Below are positions 6,941-14,865 of a DNA stretch of 34,549 nucleotides, piece after piece. Source of the stretch: Verrucomicrobiota bacterium. GTDB lineage: Bacteria > Verrucomicrobiota > Verrucomicrobiia > CAIQCK01. The stretch spans positions 1 to 34,549 of the forward strand of contig JAPLTX010000026.1 in the NCBI GenBank assembly GCA_026397915.1, in the 5' to 3' direction. The notes beneath the pieces were generated by a model. That model searched no databases, was not told the origin of the DNA, and saw only the letters and a list, made by a program, of their open reading frames with translations. The number at the start of each line of letters is the position of its first letter. Position 1 is the first letter of the stretch. The translations under genes and the position numbers were made by a program.

Positions 6941-9640
6941 ATGAACGTCGATGAACTGCGTCAGGTAGTCTGCGTCGTGCTCGCCGCCGGTCAGGGCACG
7001 CGCATGCGGTCCAACGACACACACAAGGTCTGCTTCGAGATCGCCGGCGAACCGGCCATCCTCCGCAATTTGCGCGCGATCGAATCCGCCGGCGTCACGC
7101 GTTTCGTCGTCGTGGTGGGCGCAATGGCCACGCAGGTCATGACTACCGTCGCCGCGCGGCACCCAGGGGCGATGTTTGTTTATCAGGCCGAGCCGTTGGG
7201 CACCGGCCACGCCGCGCGGCTGGCAGCCGAAGCGCTCGAACGCATGGGCCATCGCGGACCGGTGTTCGTAACGATGGGCGACAAGATCATTGAACCACGC
7301 GTCGTGACGGAACTGCTCGGCACGTTCTCGCGCACGCAGGCCGACATGGCCTTCATGACAGTGCCGAAGGCCGCCGGCGATACCGAGGGGCGCGTTGTTC
7401 AGGCGTCCGACGGCGCCATCCTTGGCAACGTCGAGCTGAGCGACATCCAGCGCGCACTACTCATGGAACGGCTGGCCCGCGCGACTCGCGGCAAACGAAC
7501 CATCCGTCCGGAGCCGCTGCGGCAACTCGCCACGGCCGCCGTGTTGAACCCCTCCAAACTGAAACGCCTGCTCGGCCCGGTCGCGCCGCTGCTGGAGAAG
7601 AAAGATCCGATCAGCGTCGCAGAGTTAAAAAAACAAATCGAAGCGACGGGCCGGACCGTGACGTTGGCCGGCCGCGCGTTCACGGCCGCGCAGATCGAGG
7701 CCGCGTCGCCAACCGTCAACATCTCGCTCTACCTCTTTCGTGCCCAGCCGATGTATGAAACGCTGGCCAAACTCAAATCCAACAACGCCCAGGGCGAGTT
7801 CTACCTCACCGACGCCATCAACGACATGGCGACCACCCGTGGCTCGGACGGCGAGCTGCTCCATCGCGTGAGGATGGTGGTGCTCGACGACCGCGACGCG
7901 GTCTTGAGCTACAACTCGCCGGACGAGTTGCTGCAAGTCGAGAGCGTGCTCCGGCGGCGGCTGGCGGCGCAGGCCGGCAAGCCTCTGGTCAAACCGACGC
8001 CTTTGAGTCGTAAACTCCTGAAGCCTGCGTCGGCGTGGATTGCGCTCTTTGAGAAGTTTCCGCCAAAACTTCGCTCACACCTCGCCACGCTCTATGGTAA
8101 TGACAGTGCCAGCCTCGACGAGCGGCGCGCCGCCATCCTGGACACGCTGAAACTTTTCGCAGCGCGCTACGGCAAGAACCGCGAGGTGATCATCTCCCGC
8201 GCGCCGGGCCGGGTGAACCTCATGGGCCGCCACGTGGACCATCGCGGTGGCTACGTCAACGTCATGGCCATCAACCGCGAGGTGATCTTCGTCGCTTCCG
8301 CGCGGCAGGACGACACCGTGCGGCTTGTCAACACGGAGAGTCAGCAGCATCCCGACAAGGAATTTCGCATCGCGGAGCTTCTCGGCGGGTTGACGTGGGA
8401 AAACTGGCTGCACTATGTCAACTCGCAGCAGGTCCAGCAGATCGTCCTCAACAGCCGCGGCGACTGGTCCAACTACGTCAAGGCCGCCGTCCTTCGCTTG
8501 CAGGAATCCAACCGCCACGTCCAGGTGCTCGGCATGGATTGCGCCGTCAGCGGCAACGTCCCGATGGCTGCGGGTCTCTCCAGCAGCTCCGCCGTGGTGG
8601 TTGCGACGGCAGCGGCGGCGGTGGCGCTCAACCGGTTCGATCTCACAGCGCAGCAGTTCGTGGATCTCTGCGGCGAAGGCGAATGGTTCGTCGGCAGCCG
8701 CGGCGGCTCGGCCGATCATGCCGCCATCCGGTTCAGTCACCGCGGCAAGGTTGCCCACGTCGGCTTCTTCCCGTTCCGCATCGAGGGCAGTTCCGACTTT
8801 CCGCCCGAACTGGCGCTGCTCATCGCCAACAGCCACGTCCGCGCCGCCAAAAGCGAGGGCGCGCGCAGCCGCTTCAACGAAAAGGTCGCCACCTACGAAC
8901 TTGGCTTCCTGCTGCTGAAGGACCGTTTCCCGCAATACGCGCACCTGCTCGAACACCTGCGCGACGTGAACCCGACGCGGCTCGGCGTGAAGGTTGGCGA
9001 GATTTACTCGATGCTGCGCACGCTGCCGGAGCCGGTGACGCGGAAGCAGTTGGCCGACCTGCTCGCACCGCACCATCGCCCGCGGCTGGAGAAAATCTTC
9101 GCCTCGCACCAGGAACCCGACGGCTACTGGCTGCGCAGCGTGATGACGTTTGGCGTCGCCGAGTGCGAGCGCAGCCGCCTCTTCGCGAGCTTGTTGCGGA
9201 GCGGCGACCTCGCCAGGATCGGGCAGTTCATGCGGATCAGCCACAACGGCGACCGCGTCAGCGGCCTCGGCACCAACGGCCGTATGCATCAGGAAAACTG
9301 GCACGTGACGGACGCGATGCTGGATTCGCTCATCGAGGATTTGCGGAGCGAGGAACCGGCGCGCGTCAACCGTGCGCAGCTTTGGACACGGCCCGGCGGC
9401 TACGCGTGCAGCACACCGGAGCTTGATCGGATGGTGGACCTTGTCAACCAAGTCGAGGGCGTCGTCGGCGCGCAACTGGCCGGCGCGGGCCTTGGCGGTT
9501 GCATCATGGTGCTGGCAAAAAAGGAATCGGCGGTGGACGTGGAGCATCAACTGGCGTGCCACTACTACGAACCCGCCGGTCTCGAACCCGCCGTCACCGT
9601 CTGCGTCCCGGTGGAAGGCGCCTGCCTGCTGAGCGTGTGA
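6941..9640 (+). CDS. Fused GlmU-like nucleotidyltransferase and galactokinase-like GHMP kinase
   Basis: This 899-aa protein joins two sugar-activating domains. Residues about 10-350 are a GlmU-type nucleotidyltransferase: VLAAGQGTRM at 13-22 (the GxGTRM loop), GTGHAARLA, and NAQGEFYLTDAI near the domain end. Residues about 410-895 are a GHMP kinase of the galactokinase branch: APGRVNLMGRHVDHRGGYVN near 418-437 (galactokinase signature, altered from GExxDYN), the phosphate-binding GNVPMAAGLSSSSAV near 538-552, and GAGLGGC near 847. By family knowledge the kinase makes a sugar 1-phosphate and the transferase joins it to an NTP, so the fusion could turn a free sugar into a nucleotide sugar in one polypeptide, as in the bifunctional fucokinase/GDP-fucose pyrophosphorylase, but with a different transferase family. 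Substrate is unknown; GlcNAc/GalNAc- or galactose-like sugars are plausible. Confidence 0.85.
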   Translation: MNVDELRQVVCVVLAAGQGTRMRSNDTHKVCFEIAGEPAILRNLRAIESAGVTRFVVVVGAMATQVMTTVAARHPGAMFVYQAEPLGTGHAARLAAEALERMGHRGPVFVTMGDKIIEPRVVTELLGTFSRTQADMAFMTVPKAAGDTEGRVVQASDGAILGNVELSDIQRALLMERLARATRGKRTIRPEPLRQLATAAVLNPSKLKRLLGPVAPLLEKKDPISVAELKKQIEATGRTVTLAGRAFTAAQIEAASPTVNISLYLFRAQPMYETLAKLKSNNAQGEFYLTDAINDMATTRGSDGELLHRVRMVVLDDRDAVLSYNSPDELLQVESVLRRRLAAQAGKPLVKPTPLSRKLLKPASAWIALFEKFPPKLRSHLATLYGNDSASLDERRAAILDTLKLFAARYGKNREVIISRAPGRVNLMGRHVDHRGGYVNVMAINREVIFVASARQDDTVRLVNTESQQHPDKEFRIAELLGGLTWENWLHYVNSQQVQQIVLNSRGDWSNYVKAAVLRLQESNRHVQVLGMDCAVSGNVPMAAGLSSSSAVVVATAAAAVALNRFDLTAQQFVDLCGEGEWFVGSRGGSADHAAIRFSHRGKVAHVGFFPFRIEGSSDFPPELALLIANSHVRAAKSEGARSRFNEKVATYELGFLLLKDRFPQYAHLLEHLRDVNPTRLGVKVGEIYSMLRTLPEPVTRKQLADLLAPHHRPRLEKIFASHQEPDGYWLRSVMTFGVAECERSRLFASLLRSGDLARIGQFMRISHNGDRVSGLGTNGRMHQENWHVTDAMLDSLIEDLRSEEPARVNRAQLWTRPGGYACSTPELDRMVDLVNQVEGVVGAQLAGAGLGGCIMVLAKKESAVDVEHQLACHYYEPAGLEPAVTVCVPVEGACLLSV

Positions 9641-9665
9641 CCGCGAAAACTCGCCAGATAGTAGT

Positions 9666-9717
9666 CATCACGCTCCGCGTGATGCGGCGTTAAGAAAACC
9701 TCACGCGGAGCGTGAGG
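9666..9717. repeat. REP-like pair of inverted palindromes
   Basis: Two 8-bp-stem, 3-nt-loop hairpins, CATCACGC/GCGTGATG (9666-9684) and CCTCACGC/GCGTGAGG (9699-9717), are close reverse complements of each other, so the whole segment also folds as one long imperfect palindrome. It starts 26 nt after the stop codon at 9640 and precedes the GH127 gene. This is the arrangement of paired REP elements (BIME-like) and could terminate transcription or stabilise the upstream mRNA. Confidence 0.7.
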
Positions 9718-9743
9718 ACGACGTTACGCGGCAAACTTCGGGT

Positions 9744-9771
9744 TTGAATTTGCGGCGGACTTCGCCACACT
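9744..9771 (+). promoter_or_regulatory. Possible promoter of the GH127 gene
   Basis: TTGAAT (9744-9749), 16 nt and CACACT (9766-9771) end eight nt before the ATG at 9780. The leader would be only one or two nt. Weak -10 match. Confidence 0.3.
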
Positions 9772-9779
9772 CACGCATT

Positions 9780-12143
9780 ATGAAACGAATCGTCGCCTCT
9801 GTCGCTTTCATTTCCGCCCTAAGCCTCGCCGCCAGCGCCGCAACATCGTCCAAGGACTACCCGATCCAGCCCGTGCCGTTCACCGCCGTGCATGTGCAGG
9901 ACTCGTTCTGGTCGCCGCGCATGGAAACCAACCGTGCGGTCACGGTCTGGTATGACTTCAAGCGATGCGAGGAGACCGGGCGCATTGACAACTTCGCCAA
10001 GGCCGCCGGGCTGATGAAGGGCGAGTTCAAGGGCATCCCGTTCGACGACTCCGATGTTTACAAGGTCATCGAGGGCGCGGCCTACTCGCTCGCCATCGCG
10101 CCCGACCCGAAGCTCGACAAATACCTCGACGACCTCATCGCCAAGATCGCCGCCGCGCAGGAGCCGGACGGCTATCTCTACACCGCGCGCCGGCTGTTCC
10201 TGCCAGAGAAGATGCCTCGCATGAGCGGCAAAACACGCTGGTCCAGCCTCGCCGGCAGCCACGAACTCTACAACGTCGGCCATCTCTACGAAGCCGCCGT
10301 CGCGCACTTCCAGGCCACCGGCAAACGCACGTTGCTCGACGTGGCGACGAAAAACGCCGATATGCTTTGCAAGACGTTCGGCCCCGGCGAAGACCAGCTC
10401 AAGGAGCCGCCCGGCCATCAGGAGATCGAGATTGGCCTCTGCAAACTCTACCGCGTCACCGGCCAGAAGCGTTACCTTGACCTCGCTCGGTTCTACGTCG
10501 AGTTGCGCGGTCGCGAGGACACACACAAACTCCGCGGCCCGAACCAGCAGGATCACAAACCGATCCACGAGCAGGACGAGGCCGTCGGCCATGCCGTGCG
10601 CGCCGCCTACTACTACGCCGGCGTTGCCGACGTCGCGGCGCTCACCGGCGACAAGAAGCTCATCGCGGCGATTGACCGGCTTTGGGAGAACGTCGTCTCC
10701 AAGAAGCTCTACCTCACTGGCGGCATCGGCGCGACGCGGCACGGCGAGGCGTTCGGCGCGAACTACGAGTTGCCGAACAAGACCGCCTACAACGAGACCT
10801 GCGCCGCCATCGCCAACGCCCTCTGGAACGAGCGCATGTTCCTGCTCCACGGCGACGCCAAGTATCTCGATGTGCTCGAGCGCACCATCTACAACGGCTT
10901 CCTCTCCGGTGTCGCGCTCACCGGCACCGAATTCTTCTACCCGAACCCGCTCGCCAGCGACGCGCGCTACCAGCGCAGCCCGTGGTTCGGCTGCGCCTGC
11001 TGCCCCGTCAACGTCGTGCGCTTCCTGCCGGAACTGGCCGGCTACATCTACGCCACGCGCGGCAGCGAGGCGTTCGTGAATCTCTTCGCCGGCAGCACCG
11101 CGAAGCTGACCCTCGGCAAGACCGCCGTCGAGCTGCGCCAGCAGACGCGCTACCCGTGGGACGGCCGCGTCACACTCACCGTCACGCCGGAGAAAAAAGT
11201 CGCGTTCACGCTCAACGTCCGCATCCCCGGCTGGGCGCGCAACGAGCCGGTGCCCAGCGACCTCTACCGCTACGACGCTTTAGCCGCGGTCTCTGACCGC
11301 GATCTCATTCCAACGCTCAAGCTCAACGGCAAGCCCATCGTTCTCGCGTTGAAGAAAGGTTTCGCGCAGATCAAACGCACGTGGCAGGCCGGTGACACGG
11401 TCGAATTGGAACTGCCGATGCCCGTGCGCCGCGTCGTCGCGCATCCGGCGGTGAAGGAGGACGTGGATAAGTTCGCCGTCGAGCGCGGCCCGCTGGTCTA
11501 TTGCGCCGAGGGCGCCGACAACGACGGCAAGGTGCTCGCCAAAATGCCAGGCGCGGACGTGTGGTTCGAGACGCAGGAGCGGCGCGACTTGTTCGGCGGC
11601 ATCGTCACCGTAAAGATCGTCCCGAAGGGTGCAGGCGACGCGCTGACGTTGATTCCCAACTGCCTCTGGGAGAACCGCGGCCCGAACGAGATGTCCGTCT
11701 GGTTCCGCACCAAGCCCGCGCCGCCCGAGCCGTGGGCGGCGTCGTATTGCTGGCCAAGCGACAGCGCCGAGGCGTGCTTCGACGGCCAGTTGCCGAAGAA
11801 CTCCAACGACCACGCCATCCCGCGCATGACATGGTGGGACCACAAAGGCACCGTCGAGTGGGTTGAGCGCACCTACGACACACCGACAAAGGTTTCCGCC
11901 GCCGAGGTCTATTGGTTCGACGACACCGGCAAAGGCGGCTGCCGCGTCCCGCAAAGCTGGAAGCTCCTCTACAAAGACGGCGGGCAATGGAAGCCCGTCG
12001 AGAGCACGACCGGCTTCGGCGTCAAGCGCGACCAATTCAACCGCGTCACCTTCGAGCCAGTCACCACCACTGCCTTGCGCCTCGAAGTCCAACTCCAGCC
12101 GAAATTCTCCGGCGGGATTTTGGAGTGGAGGATGAGCAAGTGA
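9780..12143 (+). CDS. Exported GH127 beta-L-arabinofuranosidase-like glycosidase
   Basis: The protein has 787 aa with a signal peptide (MKRIVAS..., cleavage near SLAASAA). It has the GH127 (former DUF1680) opening FTAVHVQDSFWSPRMETN, the (alpha/alpha)6 barrel, and the Zn-cysteine active site: E339 and C341 in YNETCAAIAN, C407 and C408 in GCACCPVN. These correspond to Glu338, Cys340, Cys417 and Cys418 of the characterised HypBA1, in which the first of the paired cysteines is the nucleophile. A beta-rich region and a discoidin-like tail (VYWFDDTGKGGCRVPQSWK to ILEWRM) follow. It likely removes beta-L-arabinofuranosyl or related residues from plant-type glycans in the periplasm. The last about 42 codons have orphan relatives elsewhere in the window (13842, 18852, 23570). 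Confidence 0.9.
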   Translation: MKRIVASVAFISALSLAASAATSSKDYPIQPVPFTAVHVQDSFWSPRMETNRAVTVWYDFKRCEETGRIDNFAKAAGLMKGEFKGIPFDDSDVYKVIEGAAYSLAIAPDPKLDKYLDDLIAKIAAAQEPDGYLYTARRLFLPEKMPRMSGKTRWSSLAGSHELYNVGHLYEAAVAHFQATGKRTLLDVATKNADMLCKTFGPGEDQLKEPPGHQEIEIGLCKLYRVTGQKRYLDLARFYVELRGREDTHKLRGPNQQDHKPIHEQDEAVGHAVRAAYYYAGVADVAALTGDKKLIAAIDRLWENVVSKKLYLTGGIGATRHGEAFGANYELPNKTAYNETCAAIANALWNERMFLLHGDAKYLDVLERTIYNGFLSGVALTGTEFFYPNPLASDARYQRSPWFGCACCPVNVVRFLPELAGYIYATRGSEAFVNLFAGSTAKLTLGKTAVELRQQTRYPWDGRVTLTVTPEKKVAFTLNVRIPGWARNEPVPSDLYRYDALAAVSDRDLIPTLKLNGKPIVLALKKGFAQIKRTWQAGDTVELELPMPVRRVVAHPAVKEDVDKFAVERGPLVYCAEGADNDGKVLAKMPGADVWFETQERRDLFGGIVTVKIVPKGAGDALTLIPNCLWENRGPNEMSVWFRTKPAPPEPWAASYCWPSDSAEACFDGQLPKNSNDHAIPRMTWWDHKGTVEWVERTYDTPTKVSAAEVYWFDDTGKGGCRVPQSWKLLYKDGGQWKPVESTTGFGVKRDQFNRVTFEPVTTTALRLEVQLQPKFSGGILEWRMSK

Positions 12144-12175
12144 TGAGGATAATTCAGAGCGAAAGCCGGCGATTA
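12009..12175 (+). repeat. GH127 3' end plus flank, reference copy of the tail repeat
   Basis: The last 42 codons of the GH127 gene match 13842-13967 at 117 of 126 bases. The flank after the stop (ATTCAGAGCGAAA then GCCGGCGATT) matches the flank of the copy at 18917-18942. Similarity ends at about 12175, where the leader of the radical SAM gene begins. Confidence 0.75.
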
Positions 12176-12246
12176 TTTCCTCTGGATGAGGCGGCCATGA
12201 ATCACCGGGAGCGGCGGCATGCCTCCTTGCGGCGAGGAGCCGTCCG

Positions 12247-13782
12247 ATGAGAATACATTTCGCCTACCTGGACACTTTTTCGACCTACCCGCCCCATTAC
12301 AGCGTCGGCATCGGCTACCTGATCGCGGCCCTCAAAAAGCAAGGGCATGAGGTCGCCTTCAGCTATATCAGGAACGACAAGGATGCGGACGAATTCCTCC
12401 AGGCCGTGCGGCAAACCCGCCCCGACGCGGCCGCTTTCTCCTCGATGTCCTCGATGTATCCATGGGTCAAGAAGCTCGCGCCTCTCGTGAAGCAGGCGTC
12501 CCGCGAGACTTTCACCATTTGCGGAGGCATCCATCCAACCGTCGAGCCCAAGTGCTTGGAGGAAACCGAGGGCCTCGACGCCATATGCCGGGGCGAGGGT
12601 GAATACGCCCTGCTCGAGCTTCTGGCGGCGCGCGCCGGCGGTTCCGACTTCACAGGCGTGCATAATTTCGATTTCAAGACTCCCGATGGCATTATCCGCA
12701 ATCCGCTCCGACCCGTCGTCCCGGACCTCGACGAGCTTCCGGCCCCCGATCGCGAAACCTTCGGTTTCGAAAAGATCTGCGACCCCAGGCATTCCATTCA
12801 ACGCTGCGGCCAGGAAAACAAACGGCTCGGCGAATTCCTGTTCGCGCGCGGCTGTCCCTTCGACTGCGCGTTCTGCTCCAACCACGCGCTGCGCTCGCTC
12901 TACGAGGGGAAATACGTCCGCTTCCGCAGCGTGGACAAGGCCATCGGGGAATTAAGGGAGACGATCGACCGCTACCATCTCGATTTCGTCCTGCTCCACG
13001 ACGACATCATCACGCTCAACAAGAAATGGTTTCATGATTTTTTCACGCGCTATGCGGATTCGATCAAGCTGCCGTTTGTCTGCAACAGCCGCGTTGACAC
13101 CTGCGACAAGGAGATGCTGCGGTTATTGAAGGCCGCAGGCTGCACGCTGCTCGTTTTCGGCGTCGAATCCGGGAACGACTTCGTGCGCAATTCGATACTC
13201 AACAAAAAACTGGCCCGGGGAAAAATCATCGAGACCTTCGCCCTCGCCCACGCCTGCGGCATCCCGACCTTCTCGCAAAATATGGTGGGCATTCCCGGTG
13301 AGACGCCCCGACGCTTCATCGACACGATCAACCTCAATGCCGAACTCGAGCCTAATTACCCCGGTATAGGCATATTCCACCCCTATCCTGGAACCTCTCT
13401 CGGCCTCATGTGCCGCGAGAAAGGGCTTATCGTAAACGAAGACATCAATTTTGCCGAAAGGACGGACACCGCCCTCAAGCTTCCGGGGTTCAAGGCCGAT
13501 CATATCAGGTATTATAACTCCAATTTCCTCGACTTGGTCAAAAGACGGGCCAGAGGAAATGCGAAGGGGTGGTTCTGTCAGGAAAGACTCATCCCTCCCT
13601 ATCCGATGTTCCAGAATCTCATCAGGCTGCTTGAGGCGGCGGGACAGTCGTCGCCGTCCTCTTGGCCCCAAAAAGCCTTCCGGTTCGCGAGGCGCCATGC
13701 GGAGTCAACCCGGCTCGGACACAAGATTTTCGGCCTTTGGAACCGGGTCGCGGCCAAGGCCCGGAGTTCCCCCAAGGATTAG
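12247..13782 (+). CDS. B12-binding domain radical SAM protein
   Basis: The protein has 511 aa from an ATG preceded by GAGGAG at 12234-12239. Residues about 1-135 are a cobalamin-binding-like Rossmann domain (PPHYSVGIGYLIAALKKQGHEV, ICGGIHPTVEP, CRGEGE). The radical SAM core follows, with the cluster motif CPFDCAFC (CX3CX2C) near residue 203, then VESGN and a B12-type MVGIPGET segment. This is the BchE-like class B architecture; members methylate or rearrange unreactive carbon centres and often act on lipids, tetrapyrroles or natural products. No partner biosynthetic genes adjoin it, so the substrate is unknown. It sits between two GH127 3' ends (12009-12143 and 13842-13976), which suggests it was inserted or recombined here. 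Confidence 0.85.
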   Translation: MRIHFAYLDTFSTYPPHYSVGIGYLIAALKKQGHEVAFSYIRNDKDADEFLQAVRQTRPDAAAFSSMSSMYPWVKKLAPLVKQASRETFTICGGIHPTVEPKCLEETEGLDAICRGEGEYALLELLAARAGGSDFTGVHNFDFKTPDGIIRNPLRPVVPDLDELPAPDRETFGFEKICDPRHSIQRCGQENKRLGEFLFARGCPFDCAFCSNHALRSLYEGKYVRFRSVDKAIGELRETIDRYHLDFVLLHDDIITLNKKWFHDFFTRYADSIKLPFVCNSRVDTCDKEMLRLLKAAGCTLLVFGVESGNDFVRNSILNKKLARGKIIETFALAHACGIPTFSQNMVGIPGETPRRFIDTINLNAELEPNYPGIGIFHPYPGTSLGLMCREKGLIVNEDINFAERTDTALKLPGFKADHIRYYNSNFLDLVKRRARGNAKGWFCQERLIPPYPMFQNLIRLLEAAGQSSPSSWPQKAFRFARRHAESTRLGHKIFGLWNRVAAKARSSPKD

Positions 13783-13784
13783 CC

Positions 13785-13976
13785 ATGACCACGTCTCTTC
13801 CCCGCCCCGTCCGCTCGGCCCTGATCACCGTCGCCACCGCAACCGGCTTCGGCGTCAAGCGCGACCAACTCAACCGCGTCACCTTCACCCCCGTCACCAC
13901 CACCGCCCTGCGCCTCGAAGTTCAACTCCAGCCGAAATTCTCCGGCGGGATTCTGGAGTGGAGGATGAAGGAATAA
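13785..13976 (+). pseudogene. Orphan GH127 C-terminal tail fragment
   Basis: An open frame of 63 codons starts with ATG two nt after the radical SAM stop. From 13842 it encodes TGFGVKRDQLNRVTFTPV and continues to GGILEWRMKE, nearly the same as the end of the GH127 enzyme at 9780-12143. Over 42 codons there are nine base differences; five of seven changed codons are synonymous, so it looks like the end of a formerly selected GH127 paralogue rather than a fresh copy. The first 19 codons are unrelated. It cannot form an enzyme. Whether it is translated is unknown. Confidence 0.8.
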
Positions 13977-14024
13977 GGATGATGCAAAAGGAAAGCTGGA
14001 GACTTGCAGCGCGAGACTTCCTTG

Positions 14025-14052
14025 TTGTTGTCACGGGAACTGTTGCTACGAT
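14025..14052 (+). promoter_or_regulatory. Probable promoter of the HEPN-like gene, leaderless
   Basis: TTGTTG (14025-14030), 16 nt and TACGAT (14047-14052). Only six nt separate the -10 box from the ATG at 14059, so the predicted transcript starts at the start codon. No Shine-Dalgarno sequence is present. The segment resembles the promoter ends of the repeat copies at 18968 and 23683. Confidence 0.5.
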
Positions 14053-14058
14053 ACGCCA

Positions 14059-14823
14059 ATGAACCAATCACCGATGTTCGTCCACGCTGCGGAGTCCTTC
14101 GAACACGGACTTGAGCACTATCTTGACGGTTCTGTCCGTAGCAGGAAGTTCTCCATTCTCCATGTGGATCATGCGGTTGAGCTGTTTCTGAAGGAGAAGA
14201 CGGTTCAAACCGGTAAGTCTATTTACAAGACCGATGGCACGACACTAAACCTCCACGAAACATTCTCTTCGCTCAAACCACTCAAGATTCCTGAACAACC
14301 GCGACTAGAAGAGCTGCATGATTTGCGAAACACCATTCAGCACAAGGGCCTTGTTCCTGACGCCGGATCTACGCAGTTCTACGTCGAGGTTGCCTATGCA
14401 TTCGTAAAACGGTTTCTAACCGACGAGCTACTTGTTGATTTCGCCTCTGTATTCCCAGCCAAATACAGGGCGCTTATGGAGGGTCAGCAACTGCCAGGTT
14501 CGGAACAAGTAATGACAGCGTTTTCGGAGGCTCGTGCGGCAAAGAGTCCATCTGAGAAGATATTGATGGGCTATACAGCTCTTGCTCGTGCCGCTGCGCT
14601 TGTTGACGACCCCAAACTTGGAAAGCCCGGATTTCGGCGAGCCTTTCGACAGGCTGCTCATGACAAGGGCATCGCCATCGAGCCAGTTCGCGATCTTTTG
14701 GACTCCATCATGTCAATGCGCAATCAGGTCGTTCATAGCGCATATAATCCGACTGCCGAAGACGCTACGAAGTTCTTGGCAGCGGCAAATGAGTTGTTGA
14801 AGTTGACTGGTTATGGGAAGTGA
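14059..14823 (+). CDS. Protein with two HEPN-type RX4H motifs, putative RNase
   Basis: This 254-aa protein has no signal peptide and is mostly alpha-helical. It contains two copies of the R-polar-X3-H motif that marks catalytic HEPN RNase domains: R90-N91-TIQ-H95 (HDLRNTIQHKG) and R221-N222-QVV-H226 (SMRNQVVHSAY), each after a predicted helix. HEPN proteins with this motif are usually metal-independent RNases in toxin-antitoxin, abortive-infection or CRISPR-associated systems, and usually need two domains for one active site. A tandem arrangement in one chain could do this internally. No MNT nucleotidyltransferase or other antitoxin is next to it. Its base composition looks less GC-rich than its neighbours, and it lies between two gene remnants, which suggests acquisition. 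A non-catalytic HEPN-like fold is possible. Confidence 0.6.
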   Translation: MNQSPMFVHAAESFEHGLEHYLDGSVRSRKFSILHVDHAVELFLKEKTVQTGKSIYKTDGTTLNLHETFSSLKPLKIPEQPRLEELHDLRNTIQHKGLVPDAGSTQFYVEVAYAFVKRFLTDELLVDFASVFPAKYRALMEGQQLPGSEQVMTAFSEARAAKSPSEKILMGYTALARAAALVDDPKLGKPGFRRAFRQAAHDKGIAIEPVRDLLDSIMSMRNQVVHSAYNPTAEDATKFLAAANELLKLTGYGK

Positions 14824-14865
14824 TTGCGAAGACGTTAGCCACGAACATGAGCTAGGAGAGTCATC

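Noticed and set aside
8075..9562. 495-codon minus-strand open frame
   Set aside because: It is a shadow of the GHMP kinase domain, whose motifs are clear on the plus strand.
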